In this document: positions 1 to 8,426 of the stretch, piece after piece | Layout of the letters: each line of letters begins with the position of its first letter | How positions within the stretch are numbered: the stretch's first letter is position 1 | NCBI RefSeq assembly: GCF_000332195.1 | Contig: NZ_KB235922.1 | Location: forward strand, 496,001 to 560,000 | DNA from: Pleurocapsa sp. PCC 7319 | GTDB lineage: Bacteria; Cyanobacteriota; Cyanobacteriia; Cyanobacteriales; Xenococcaceae | DNA length: 64,000 nucleotides | Reading direction: 5' to 3' | The notes under the pieces: model-generated | Told to the model about the DNA's origin: nothing | Database searches by the model: none | Seen by the model: the letters and a program-made list of their open reading frames with translations, nothing else | Made by a program: the position numbers and the translations under genes

Positions 1-178
1 GATTGCGCTGCAAAATAGCATTGAGATCATTTATTCCGGCTGGATAATTTTCCTGAGTATAGTAAAATTCGCTTCTACTATAGTAGGCGGCTATGTTATC
101 AGAATCTTGATTCAAAGTCATATTTAATTCTGTCAACTGATTCTGATAATCTGGTGATTCTAATTCATATTTATCCAT
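1..178 (-). CDS. TPR-repeat protein, N-terminal part (runs off left edge)
   Basis: The minus strand reads from an ATG at 178-176 to the window edge without a stop (59 codons). The peptide contains NIAAYYSRSEFYYTQENYP, which has the spacing and residues of a tetratricopeptide helix pair like those in the gene just upstream. The start lies 15 nt after that gene's stop, so the two are probably co-transcribed and may be related by duplication. TPR arrays are protein-protein interaction scaffolds; no partner can be named. Only the first residues are visible, so length and any C-terminal domain are unknown. Confidence 0.6.
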   Translation of the reverse strand, partial: MDKYELESPDYQNQLTELNMTLNQDSDNIAAYYSRSEFYYTQENYPAGINDLNAILQRN

Positions 179-193
179 AAGCAATGATCTTTA

Positions 194-1561
194 CTACCTA
201 AAAACCTGGTGATTTCCAAACAGCTTTTGGATCTTATTTCGAGTTTGTTTGGCTAAATTTACTTTGCCCTGTTTATGAAATAGATCGGCAGCTAAAGCTA
301 AATCTTTAAGAGCTTTTTGCGGTTTTTGCAGACTATGGTAAACCAATCCTCGATTGTAATAAGCATCGCTGAAATCAGGGTCAAAAAAAATGGCCTGAGT
401 ATAATCGCTAATCGCCTGGCGATATTCCTTTAATTCTTTGAAAGCATTACCTCGATTGTTATAACTAGGGGCAGATTGGGGATTAATGGCAATTGACTGA
501 TTATAATCGGTAATTGCTTGTTGATATTGTTCCAAATAAGCATAGGTAACACCTCGATTATAGTAGGCGTTACCATGCTCTCGATCCAAACTAATTACTC
601 GAGAATAATCGATGATTGCTTGTTGATACTCATGCAGCAAGCTATAAGCACTGCCTCGACTATAGTAAGCTTCGGCATTCTCGGGGTTTAAATCAATAGC
701 TGTGGAATAATCAGTGATCGCCTGAGGATAATCTTTAAGTTTGCCATAAATATGAGCTCGATCTTGATAAACAGAAGCTAATCTTGGCTGAAGATGAATC
801 ACCTCATTGTAACTATCGAGAGCATTACGATAATCTTTTAGTTTTTGATAGGCTTTCCCCTGATTATAGATTGACTGTAGATCTTGAGGATTAAGCAAAA
901 TTGCCTGACTAAAATCAATAATGGCATTACGGTGATATTTGAGCTTTAAATTTGCTTTTCCCCTACCACTATAGGCTTTAGCATGGTCAGGATTGAGGCG
1001 AATTACTGCCGAAAAGTCGGCGATCGCTTGATGATATTTTTCCTGTAGGTTGTAAATACAAGCTCGATGATAATAGGCTGCTACATTATCAGCATTAAGT
1101 TCAATCACTCGGCTAAAGTCAGCGATCGCTTTTGGTAGTTCTAATAAACCCTTGTAAATACAGCCACGATTGTAATAAGCCTGAGTATAATTAGGGCTGA
1201 GCTTAATGGCTTGCTCAAAATCAGCGATCGCCTGTTCATAATTGTGCAAAATACCATAAGCAAAACCACGACTACGATATGCTTTAGCCAATTGAGGGGC
1301 AAGGCGAATTGCCTCGCTATAGTCAGCAATCTCTTGTTGATAGTTTTTTAGTTCACCATAGGTATAACCCCGAATTAAATAAACCCTAGTATCCTGGGGA
1401 TTGAGTTGAAGAACAGTATCAAAATCTTTAATCGCTGCAATGTAATCTTTCAACTTAAGATAAGTTTTACCTCGCTTATAATAGGTTTCAATAAGATCTT
1501 GATCGAACTTAGCAATTGCATTGCGATAAATCCGCTGAGAGTTCTTGTTCCTCGCCTTCAT
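194..1561 (-). CDS. tetratricopeptide repeat protein
   Basis: A 455-residue protein built almost entirely of TPR units: about twelve 34-residue repeats from residue ~25 to ~430, each opening with a variant of AYYNRG and closing with AIADYSxAIxLNP. A charged N-terminal segment and a short basic tail flank the array. There is no signal peptide or membrane segment, so it is probably cytoplasmic. TPR superhelices bind peptides or partner proteins; the partner is unknown. A second TPR gene starts 15 nt downstream. Near-identical repeats make internal recombination easy, so repeat number may vary between strains. Confidence 0.85.
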   Translation of the reverse strand: MKARNKNSQRIYRNAIAKFDQDLIETYYKRGKTYLKLKDYIAAIKDFDTVLQLNPQDTRVYLIRGYTYGELKNYQQEIADYSEAIRLAPQLAKAYRSRGFAYGILHNYEQAIADFEQAIKLSPNYTQAYYNRGCIYKGLLELPKAIADFSRVIELNADNVAAYYHRACIYNLQEKYHQAIADFSAVIRLNPDHAKAYSGRGKANLKLKYHRNAIIDFSQAILLNPQDLQSIYNQGKAYQKLKDYRNALDSYNEVIHLQPRLASVYQDRAHIYGKLKDYPQAITDYSTAIDLNPENAEAYYSRGSAYSLLHEYQQAIIDYSRVISLDREHGNAYYNRGVTYAYLEQYQQAITDYNQSIAINPQSAPSYNNRGNAFKELKEYRQAISDYTQAIFFDPDFSDAYYNRGLVYHSLQKPQKALKDLALAADLFHKQGKVNLAKQTRNKIQKLFGNHQVFR

Positions 1562-1660
1562 GATCTGAGACTAGCTAAAGAATTTCACCAAACAAATGAT
1601 ACTTAAGAAATTTAAAATTTCCTCATATTGTAAGGAGTCGTGAATATTGATGCTTAATTA

Positions 1661-2923
1661 TTAACTATCAATTAATGACTTGCTTGATGAGCTAAAAAAT
1701 CTAAAATAACTAGCAACGCAAAACTCTTTAATCGGAAATAGGATAAAAGTTAAGGGATTGATGGTAACAATTATGTTCCGCACATCTCTTTGAGCGAGGT
1801 TAACAATTTGTTTAGCTACCCAGCTAGCAGACATTACACCCACTGGATTAAGATTACTTTTAAAAGGTCCTAAAATTAGTTTACGCATTACACAAGGGGC
1901 ATCTAAACGACGCATCGTTACCAAGTCTCCCATTGTCCTTTTGCTCAGTTCATAAAGAGGGCTAAAAGCGGGATTAACTTCTGCTTCGGAGGTGTTAATC
2001 CACACTTCTTTTCTGATCATGTCGCGATCGCTTTTGATAGTTTTAAAGAAAGATTCCATGAGTCGCAAGCTAGAAAAAGCATTAACTTCATAGGACTTAG
2101 TAATCGCAGCTAGGTCTCGCTGTTCGTGAACATTAACTCCATGATTAATTACTAAAATATCAATCTGTTCTAATTCAGCAACTAGTTGCGCTTCCTGTCC
2201 AATTTGCCAAGATAAAGTTTTGAGCGGTAACTCTTTCCCTGGCACATTTAAGACAATCGAGTTGCCAGAGGAGGTAAGTGCAGTAACTTTTGCTCCTGCT
2301 AAATATAGTTGGGTCAATAATGCCTGACCTAAAGTTCCCGAAGCTCCGGTCACAGCGATACGTTTATTTTTTAAAGATAGTGCTGTACCCATTATTTTGT
2401 CTACCAAAGTAAAAGTGCCAGAGAAGTAAGCATCCTGATTATCAAAATGATGTCGCCAATGATAGGGACGATTAACAAACCAACGGGCAGGCAAACTAGT
2501 AAATTCTCCCGGACGATGAGTCACATCGGTTAGCTCATCAACTAAGGGGATGCCCAAACCACGACCGATCGCACCGAGTAAAAAACTGAGAGTATATAAC
2601 GAGCCTGTCCAAGCTGTCCATTGAGGAGACAGATTACCAGTATGAACAATAACCCAGGGCAGAATGCTCAGTAACAACATAACTAGACATTCAGGAAGAT
2701 CGTTATACCAATGAGCCTGGCGATAGATCTGATCGCTTACCACTGATAAATCACGCCGAAATACTCGATGATGCCACACATGAAGACGATATAGAGGCTG
2801 CCAGAGGTGGGACAAAGTATGGTAAACATCTCTGACCAGCTCTACCCATAAAACTGAAGCCAAAGCGATCGCCAATCCCATTCCTAAGCTTATAGTCATG
2901 CTAAAAAATTGATATAAGTTCAA
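1661..2923 (-). CDS. fatty acid hydroxylase-like / short-chain dehydrogenase fusion
   Basis: 420 residues in two parts. The first ~180 residues are a membrane region with histidine-rich segments (LHVWHHRVF near residue 48, YHWRHHFDNQ near 154) typical of the sterol desaturase/fatty acid hydroxylase superfamily, which carries a di-iron centre. From residue ~186 a Rossmann short-chain dehydrogenase follows: TGASGTLG (192-199) binds the nucleotide, NHG is at 260-262 and YELSK (Tyr324, Lys328) is the YxxxK catalytic pair. Proteins of this two-part type are annotated in cyanobacteria as bifunctional sterol desaturase/short-chain dehydrogenase. The substrate is unknown, probably a membrane lipid or fatty alcohol/aldehyde. 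The N-terminal part has fewer histidines than the classic eight-histidine set, so its hydroxylase activity is uncertain. Confidence 0.8.
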   Translation of the reverse strand: MNLYQFFSMTISLGMGLAIALASVLWVELVRDVYHTLSHLWQPLYRLHVWHHRVFRRDLSVVSDQIYRQAHWYNDLPECLVMLLLSILPWVIVHTGNLSPQWTAWTGSLYTLSFLLGAIGRGLGIPLVDELTDVTHRPGEFTSLPARWFVNRPYHWRHHFDNQDAYFSGTFTLVDKIMGTALSLKNKRIAVTGASGTLGQALLTQLYLAGAKVTALTSSGNSIVLNVPGKELPLKTLSWQIGQEAQLVAELEQIDILVINHGVNVHEQRDLAAITKSYEVNAFSSLRLMESFFKTIKSDRDMIRKEVWINTSEAEVNPAFSPLYELSKRTMGDLVTMRRLDAPCVMRKLILGPFKSNLNPVGVMSASWVAKQIVNLAQRDVRNIIVTINPLTFILFPIKEFCVASYFRFFSSSSKSLIDS

Positions 2924-3144
2924 CTAAATTTAAAAATGTTTAAATATTGCAACTGCTGATTAATCTAACCAAAAAAAGGTCAAACAAACCAGGGGACTGT
3001 AGAATTTAGTAAGTTTAATCTTAAATTTTAGCCAAGAAAGTTTACAATCTTCAGATACAATTGAGCCAACACGAATTTATCATACAGACTGTTTAAATCA
3101 GCTTATAACATTCCAATTACCGCATAAAGAACAGAATAATAACT

Positions 3145-4581
3145 ATGGCAGAGAATTATTGGCGCAAAAAAGAATCAGAATCAGAATTCGACCCCATTAA
3201 CTCTCTCCTATCTGAATTTTCCGATCCAGAAGCAGCAGAAGAGGAATTTAGAAACGACTTTTTCCAAGGGTTAGCAGGGCGTAGGCAAAAAGCGGCTTTC
3301 TTGCTAATGGTGATTTGGATTGTGATAATTTCTCTTCATTTTGTCAGTTGGGGTAAATGGTTAGTGTTGGGTTTTACTATTATTGCTGGGATCCAGATTT
3401 TACGTTATCTCTTTACTAAAGCAGAGGTAGCACCTCCAGCCTTAAAGCCGAAAGATTTTGTCTCTGCTCCTAAGGTGTCGCTTTTGATTGCGGCTAGAAA
3501 TGAAGAAGCCGTCATTAGTGAACTAGTAGAAATGCTCTGTAGTCTCAACTATCCAGAAGATAAATATGAAGTCTGGGCAATTGACGATCGCAGTACTGAT
3601 AATACGCCTGCTATTTTAGATAAATTAGCCCGAGAATACTCACAACTTAGGGTAGTTCATCGTGCTGCAAATGCTGGAGGGGGTAAATCAGGAGCATTAA
3701 ACCAGGTACTACCTCAAACCTTTGGCGATATCATTGGCGTATTTGATGCGGATGCCAAAGTTACCCCAGACTTATTAACAAGAGTAGTGCCCCTGTTTAC
3801 GGCTCAGAAAATGGGTGCGGTCCAAGTGAGAAAAGCGATCGCCAATTATAGCGACAACTTCTGGACTAAAGGACAAGCAGCAGAAATGGCTCTTGATAGC
3901 TACGTCCAGCAACAAAGAATTGCCGTTGGCGGTATTGGTGAGTTGCGAGGCAATGGTCAATTTGTTAGTCGGGCTGCTCTAAATAGCTGTGGTGGTTGGA
4001 ATGAAGAAACTATTACCGACGATTTAGACTTAACAATTCGCCTCCATCTAGATGACTGGAAAATTGGCTTTTTGTTAACTCCACCCGTATTAGAAGAAGG
4101 AGTTACCAAAGCCAGTTCCTTATGGCATCAGCGTAATCGTTGGGCAGAAGGAGGCTATCAACGCTATCTTGACTATTGGCGTTATATCTTTAAAACTCCA
4201 ATGGGTTTTGGCAAAAGAATTGATTTGCTCTGTTGGATGTTTCTTCAGTATATTTTGCCCGCAGCTAATGTTCCTGATGTCATCATGGCGATCGCCCGCC
4301 ACCGTTTTCCCTTACTCAGCCCTCTAACTGCTCTCTTATTTGCTTGGGGCTTTTGGGGAATGTTTCGCGGTTTAGTCCGAATTAGTGTCTCCGAAGGCAA
4401 AAGACTTAATTTGGCTGTACTGCTAAATATTTCCTGGCAATCCTTGAGGGGTTTAATTTACATGATTCATTGGCAAATTGTTATGCTGAGTATTACCGCC
4501 CGCATGTCGATCCGTCCCAAGCGTCTTAAGTGGGTCAAGACTGTCCATGAAGGCACGTTATCGGTGAGCAGTGAGCAGTGA
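3145..4581 (+). CDS. mgdA: family 2 glycosyltransferase, probable monoglucosyldiacylglycerol synthase
   Basis: 478 residues. Two membrane segments (about 50-68 and 71-88) precede a GT2 catalytic domain: AARNEE (116-121), DD at 147-148, DAD (201-203), TDDLDL (291-296) and QRNRW (329-333). This is the full D, DxD, D, QxxRW set of processive-like GT2 enzymes. More membrane segments follow. Length and layout match the cyanobacterial enzyme (Sll1377 type) that transfers glucose from UDP-glucose to diacylglycerol, the first step to MGDG and hence thylakoid lipid. The family is clear; the MgdA identity is inferred from architecture and C-terminal similarity from memory. The acidic N-terminal tail is unusual for a membrane enzyme. 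The last codons lie in a 7-bp tandem repeat. Confidence 0.75.
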   Translation: MAENYWRKKESESEFDPINSLLSEFSDPEAAEEEFRNDFFQGLAGRRQKAAFLLMVIWIVIISLHFVSWGKWLVLGFTIIAGIQILRYLFTKAEVAPPALKPKDFVSAPKVSLLIAARNEEAVISELVEMLCSLNYPEDKYEVWAIDDRSTDNTPAILDKLAREYSQLRVVHRAANAGGGKSGALNQVLPQTFGDIIGVFDADAKVTPDLLTRVVPLFTAQKMGAVQVRKAIANYSDNFWTKGQAAEMALDSYVQQQRIAVGGIGELRGNGQFVSRAALNSCGGWNEETITDDLDLTIRLHLDDWKIGFLLTPPVLEEGVTKASSLWHQRNRWAEGGYQRYLDYWRYIFKTPMGFGKRIDLLCWMFLQYILPAANVPDVIMAIARHRFPLLSPLTALLFAWGFWGMFRGLVRISVSEGKRLNLAVLLNISWQSLRGLIYMIHWQIVMLSITARMSIRPKRLKWVKTVHEGTLSVSSEQ

Positions 4582-4584
4582 GCA
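4564..4584. repeat. three-copy heptamer repeat (GTGAGCA)n
   Basis: GTGAGCA occurs three times head to tail and supplies the last codons and the TGA stop of the glycosyltransferase gene. Short tandem heptamers are common in cyanobacterial genomes. Gain or loss of one unit would shift the end of the protein. Confidence 0.8.
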
Positions 4585-4634
4585 ATTAGTTAGCGAAGTT
4601 TTACTTTTTGCCAAATAAATAATGTTACCTTCAC

Positions 4635-5870
4635 CTATTCTTTGATAGATTGCCGTTCAATATCTAATAAGAATGGTTGCTCAAGATCGAGTACCATTTC
4701 ACATTTAGCTTTAGAAGAGGCTTGGCTTAGAAGGTAATTCTTAGTTGATTTGAGAGTGTAGTTATACACTTCAAACAATATCTTGCCATCAGCTAACTGC
4801 TCAATAGATTTAGCTCCGTCAATAAATGTATCCATCGAAGTTGAAGGTGGAAGTCTAATAACAGTTTTAAAACTCTGTTCAATTTCAGCTAGGATCATCT
4901 TCCGTGAAATAATCCATAAAGGTGATTGAACATCATCGGGCATCATCAGAAGTTCAAACCATTGGTACTTAAGATCTTTGGGTAGATAAATTGGTTTAAA
5001 ACCAGGTTCAGCTTCAAGTTCCATTAATAATAAAGGATCATCTGGGGAACGCTGGGAAAATTTGCCGATAAAAGTTCTCTTACCAAGGGTGTGCTGAAGA
5101 TCCCAGTCTTGGAAGTTTTCACCTTCTTCAAGCTTGAGAAAATCATCGGAGAGATTGGTAACTGTCACTCCATCATACAAAAGAGCTTCCCCTGAAGAAT
5201 GTCGAAATAATGCCCCATTCCACTCAGGAACATCGGCAACAAAACTGGTCTGTGCCAGTAGCTCGGGAACAGGTTGTTCCTCTCCCGAAATTACTTGCAA
5301 ATGAATATAGTTTTTTTTCCCCCAAGATTTGCGGCGATAACCACTGACAAAAGAACGACTAAGGGTTTCACTGTAATTGGAATTTCTCTTTCCCTCGCAT
5401 CTATTTAAAAGACGCTTAATTGTATGACAAGGTTGAGAATATAATTCTGGCAATTCCATAGGAGGATTAAAGTAGGCAGCTCTTTCTTTAAAGCTGACCT
5501 CCAGCATGTAATCAGCCACATTTCCGTCAATCCAAAGCCAGTTATCTTGACCGAGAATCAAGTTGGCGATAGTTCCTCCCTCTGGAGGGAGAATTAATTG
5601 GTCAATCGCTTCTGTCTCTCCTTCTCTAATCAAGAATAATTCTCTGTGATTATCATCATTGACAGCTATGGTAAATACCGCTCCGTTTCTCGATACATTT
5701 ATCTTTGGTGGAGGTTCATCTTCTAATAAACTCGTCAATGGTTCTGGGGATTTCTTATTTTGTTCTATTTGAGAAAGACAATATTCTTCTAAAGATTCGG
5801 CAAAAGCACTTGGAGTGATTGCTAAAGTTGTTACGAATATTATCAAAGGTCGAGCCAAGTTAGGTTTCAT
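4635..5870 (-). CDS. exported protein of unknown function
   Basis: I do not recognise this family. From the ATG at 5870 the protein is 411 residues and begins with a clear signal peptide (basic MKPNLARP, a hydrophobic stretch, then AFAES, a likely signal peptidase I site). An upstream TTG at 5900 in frame would put ten extra residues before the signal, so the ATG is preferred. The mature part is rich in short beta-like segments (LLYDGVTVTNLSDDF, LLLMELEAEPGFKPIYLP) with aspartate and tryptophan, suggesting a periplasmic beta-structured domain. It lies 58 nt after the DUF3153 gene on the same strand, so the two probably form an envelope operon. Confidence 0.65.
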   Translation of the reverse strand: MKPNLARPLIIFVTTLAITPSAFAESLEEYCLSQIEQNKKSPEPLTSLLEDEPPPKINVSRNGAVFTIAVNDDNHRELFLIREGETEAIDQLILPPEGGTIANLILGQDNWLWIDGNVADYMLEVSFKERAAYFNPPMELPELYSQPCHTIKRLLNRCEGKRNSNYSETLSRSFVSGYRRKSWGKKNYIHLQVISGEEQPVPELLAQTSFVADVPEWNGALFRHSSGEALLYDGVTVTNLSDDFLKLEEGENFQDWDLQHTLGKRTFIGKFSQRSPDDPLLLMELEAEPGFKPIYLPKDLKYQWFELLMMPDDVQSPLWIISRKMILAEIEQSFKTVIRLPPSTSMDTFIDGAKSIEQLADGKILFEVYNYTLKSTKNYLLSQASSKAKCEMVLDLEQPFLLDIERQSIKE

Positions 5871-5909
5871 GAACGGAAATCTTAAGTAATGAAAAACCAA
5901 TTAGAGAAT

Positions 5910-5939
5910 TAAGTTAGGCAATACTAAGTTAGGCAATAC
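5910..5939. repeat. 15-bp perfect tandem duplication
   Basis: TAAGTTAGGCAATAC is repeated twice back to back. The second copy covers the stop codon of the DUF3153 gene (5929-5931), so the duplication leaves that protein unchanged and only lengthens the spacer to the next gene. Confidence 0.85.
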
Positions 5940-6681
5940 CAGGAAAACGACGATATTTCAACAAGAAACCACAAATCATCAGTAGGATAATAATTCCTGT
6001 TCCAATACCAATGGGGCTAGGTAGCCAAAAAACAGCTTTAATATGATTGATTTCTCCTGGATGAAGTTGCCACACTAGACTTTTTTTGTTCAGACTATCT
6101 ATTGGTTTGAGATTGTCTGCTTCAGAGATGCTGTGAGCAATCCAAGGAGTATTTAACTGAAACTCTAAGTTAGCCAAAGAATCAGGATCGACAACGATCT
6201 TTTCTTGATGGGTTAAAATTCCTAACGCTCTTAAGTCGATCAGCAACTCCAAACTATTACGTTCGACAAAGATCAAATTACTTTGATGCAAAGATACCTG
6301 AGAATTTAATTGAATTAAATCGACTTTATCTTTGGGAATAGTAGCATTAGGAACGATACTTGTCTGAAAAAGCTGGTTAAATTTTTGGGCTAATTCTGCG
6401 CCATTACCAAAGGGAATTGTCAGCAAAAATTCTTGAGAACTAACCTTTTTTACCCTGCCTTTTAGCTGTCGCGATCGCGCTTCTAAACTATTCAACCACT
6501 TCTTGGTATCTGATGGGGCAAGACTGGTAAGTTGTTGATTAACTTTAATGTGCTGAGTAATTTCTCCTCTGTAAGGAGTCGCAAAATTAACTCCCACATC
6601 ATAATCGACACAGCCAGTCAACAAAGTTGTCAAACATAAAACCAGGGGCAACAAAAATCTCACAACATTGCTTTTTTTCAT
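5929..6681 (-). CDS. DUF3153-type lipoprotein with C-terminal membrane anchor
   Basis: About 250 residues from the ATG at 6681; an in-frame TTG at 6702 would add seven residues ahead of the signal. The N-terminus MKKSNVVRFLLPLVLCLTTL leads into a lipobox, LLTGC, so the mature protein should be lipidated on that cysteine. A C-terminal hydrophobic helix (GTGIIILLMICGFLL) followed by KYRR gives a second membrane anchor. The body, with a YDVGVNFATPYRGEITQHIKV opening split by a short turn, resembles the cyanobacterial DUF3153 family as I remember it. Function is unknown. It heads a two-gene unit with the exported protein downstream. Confidence 0.6.
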   Translation of the reverse strand: MKKSNVVRFLLPLVLCLTTLLTGCVDYDVGVNFATPYRGEITQHIKVNQQLTSLAPSDTKKWLNSLEARSRQLKGRVKKVSSQEFLLTIPFGNGAELAQKFNQLFQTSIVPNATIPKDKVDLIQLNSQVSLHQSNLIFVERNSLELLIDLRALGILTHQEKIVVDPDSLANLEFQLNTPWIAHSISEADNLKPIDSLNKKSLVWQLHPGEINHIKAVFWLPSPIGIGTGIIILLMICGFLLKYRRFPGIA

Positions 6682-6874
6682 GATTAATTGCTTACTGTTC
6701 AAGGTTTACCTTTAAGAGCTGTAAGCTATTAGCTTCTTGATGTAGTCGCTCTTTGCTGGAAACCAACAAGACCGCGCTACATCGCTATTAGCTTTAAAGT
6801 TTATCTCGTAGCGAAGTTATGCCGTAGGCTTATTTCGCTTGATGTTATGCCCTTGTGATACGAGACTTAAGTAA

Positions 6875-6908
6875 ATGGCTTATAGCTTATGGCTTATAGC
6901 TTATAGCT
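6875..6908. repeat. short AT-rich tandem repeat (GCTTATA-type)
   Basis: GGCTTATAGCTTAT-like units repeat with slight variation, followed by a small GGGC-GAA-GCCC hairpin just before the stop of the PmbA-like gene. A similar AGCTTAGAGCT array lies at 34761-34801. This looks like low-complexity repeat DNA of the kind scattered in cyanobacterial spacers. Confidence 0.6.
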
Positions 6909-6921
6909 AGGGCGAAGCCCG

Positions 6922-8226
6922 TTACTGTCGGGCGGCAACTCCCAATTGAGCAAAAAGAATATGAGGAACATAGGCACTGCTTCCGACCCATTCAGGTTGA
7001 TCGCTTAAATCAACTAAATTATTAAAGGCTTCAAAAATATTTCCAGCCACCATCGTATCTTTGACCCTGCCGACAATTTTTCCTTGCTCAACTTTATAAC
7101 CAAGATCTACATTGACCGAAAATTCTCCTGCCAGTATATTAGATTGTCCTGCACCAAGAACCTGATCGACGATAATACCTTCTTCTATTCCTGCAATTAA
7201 GTCATCTACTTTGGTTGTACCAGGGGTGATGCAAACATTGGCTAAACTAGGACTAGGACGAGATATACCGCCTCGAAAACCATTACCGCTAGATTGTACT
7301 CCCTGACGTGCTGCCCAACGTCTATCCCAATAGAATTGTTTAACAACTCCTTGGTCAATTAAATTTTTCTTACTAGTAGGTACTCCTTCATCATCAAACT
7401 GACAAGCAGAAACTCCTAAACTAGGATCTTCAAAGACAGTAATTTTAGGATCAAAAATCTTTTCTCCTAATTTTTCCGTTAGGGGAGATGCCTTTTGCAC
7501 CACAGATTGACCGGAAAAGATCGTGCCAAACATTCTCCCCATAGTGCTGCTAACAGCACTGGGAGTAAACAACACGGGGTAGGTTCCACTACTGATAGTT
7601 GCTCCTCCCTCGGCACGCTGATATTTTTGAATTAGTTTATTTAAGATTGCTTCATAATCAGGCTGGCGATCGCGGGTTACTTCATAGGTATAAGCTTGTA
7701 AAAAGTCTTCTCCCCTTACTAAATTTCCCGATAAGATCGCGCTCAAGCTTTGGTTATTCTGCTCTGTATAAACATTCGTCGTTGTGGCTAACTTTACCTG
7801 ACTAGAGCGACTATGAAAGCTAACATCAACTAAAATGTCGGAATTATACTGATGAACCTTGCTGATTAAATCTTCCCCTACATTGACTAATTTTTCAGTA
7901 CTAGGAGGTTGATATTCGCTGTTTGGCTCAACTGAATTGACATCTTGAGTAAAATCAAACTCTACTGGATCGCCAATTGACGCAGTAGCGATCGCCGCAT
8001 CGACTAAATCCTCTAGACGAGTTAAATCTGTAGAGCTAGCAAATCCCAGTTTATTATCAGCAATTACCCTCAGAGCAATTCCTTCTGAGGCTTTAGTTTC
8101 CAAAGATTTTAAACGATTGTTGGCAAACTCAATGGGCGTATCTTGACTCGCAACATAATAAACTTCTGCTTCGATACCCTGTTTATTTGCCCGGTCAATT
8201 ACCTGCTCGACTATCCGGTCTTTCAA
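6922..8226 (-). CDS. TldE/PmbA-like modulator of DNA gyrase/protease family
   Basis: 434 residues with the layout of the TldD/PmbA family: an N-terminal domain (AEVYYVASQDTPIEFANN, then ASEGIALRVI), a central region and a glycine-rich C-terminal domain (GAGQSNILAGEFSVNVD) ending in FNNLVDLSDQPEWVGSSAYVPHIL. The HExxxH zinc motif of TldD is absent, which fits the PmbA/TldE partner. In E. coli the TldD-TldE heterodimer is a zinc protease that trims unfolded peptides and matures microcin B17. TldD is not in this window. Function here is inferred from family only. Confidence 0.85.
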   Translation of the reverse strand: MKDRIVEQVIDRANKQGIEAEVYYVASQDTPIEFANNRLKSLETKASEGIALRVIADNKLGFASSTDLTRLEDLVDAAIATASIGDPVEFDFTQDVNSVEPNSEYQPPSTEKLVNVGEDLISKVHQYNSDILVDVSFHSRSSQVKLATTTNVYTEQNNQSLSAILSGNLVRGEDFLQAYTYEVTRDRQPDYEAILNKLIQKYQRAEGGATISSGTYPVLFTPSAVSSTMGRMFGTIFSGQSVVQKASPLTEKLGEKIFDPKITVFEDPSLGVSACQFDDEGVPTSKKNLIDQGVVKQFYWDRRWAARQGVQSSGNGFRGGISRPSPSLANVCITPGTTKVDDLIAGIEEGIIVDQVLGAGQSNILAGEFSVNVDLGYKVEQGKIVGRVKDTMVAGNIFEAFNNLVDLSDQPEWVGSSAYVPHILFAQLGVAARQ

Positions 8227-8340
8227 TCTCTTGCTCCTTTTAAATTACTTTGTTATCAGTAGATTATTCTCAAAATAAGTTATTGGGATTGGGGATGAGA
8301 GATTGCAGACTAGGTAAAGCAAACTTTTTGCCTCTGTACG

Positions 8341-8358
8341 GGCGAACAGCCGTTCGCC
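8341..8358. repeat. 18-bp palindromic repeat element
   Basis: GGCGAACAGCCGTTCGCC forms a 7-bp perfect stem with an AGCC loop inside TGTACGG...ACTACGAC. Versions of this GC-rich palindrome are scattered between genes in many cyanobacteria, from general knowledge. It lies in the 200-bp spacer between the RNB gene and the PmbA-like gene, both on the minus strand. Confidence 0.6.
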
Positions 8359-8426
8359 ACTACGACTGACTTATTACTTGCTCTTCGTTCCTCATCCCTC
8401 ATTCTTCATCCTTTATCCTTTAAAAA

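Noticed and set aside
194-1561. TPR repeats as a DNA-level tandem repeat
   Set aside because: The 34-residue periodicity is protein-level; codons differ between units, so this is a normal repeat protein rather than recent DNA amplification.
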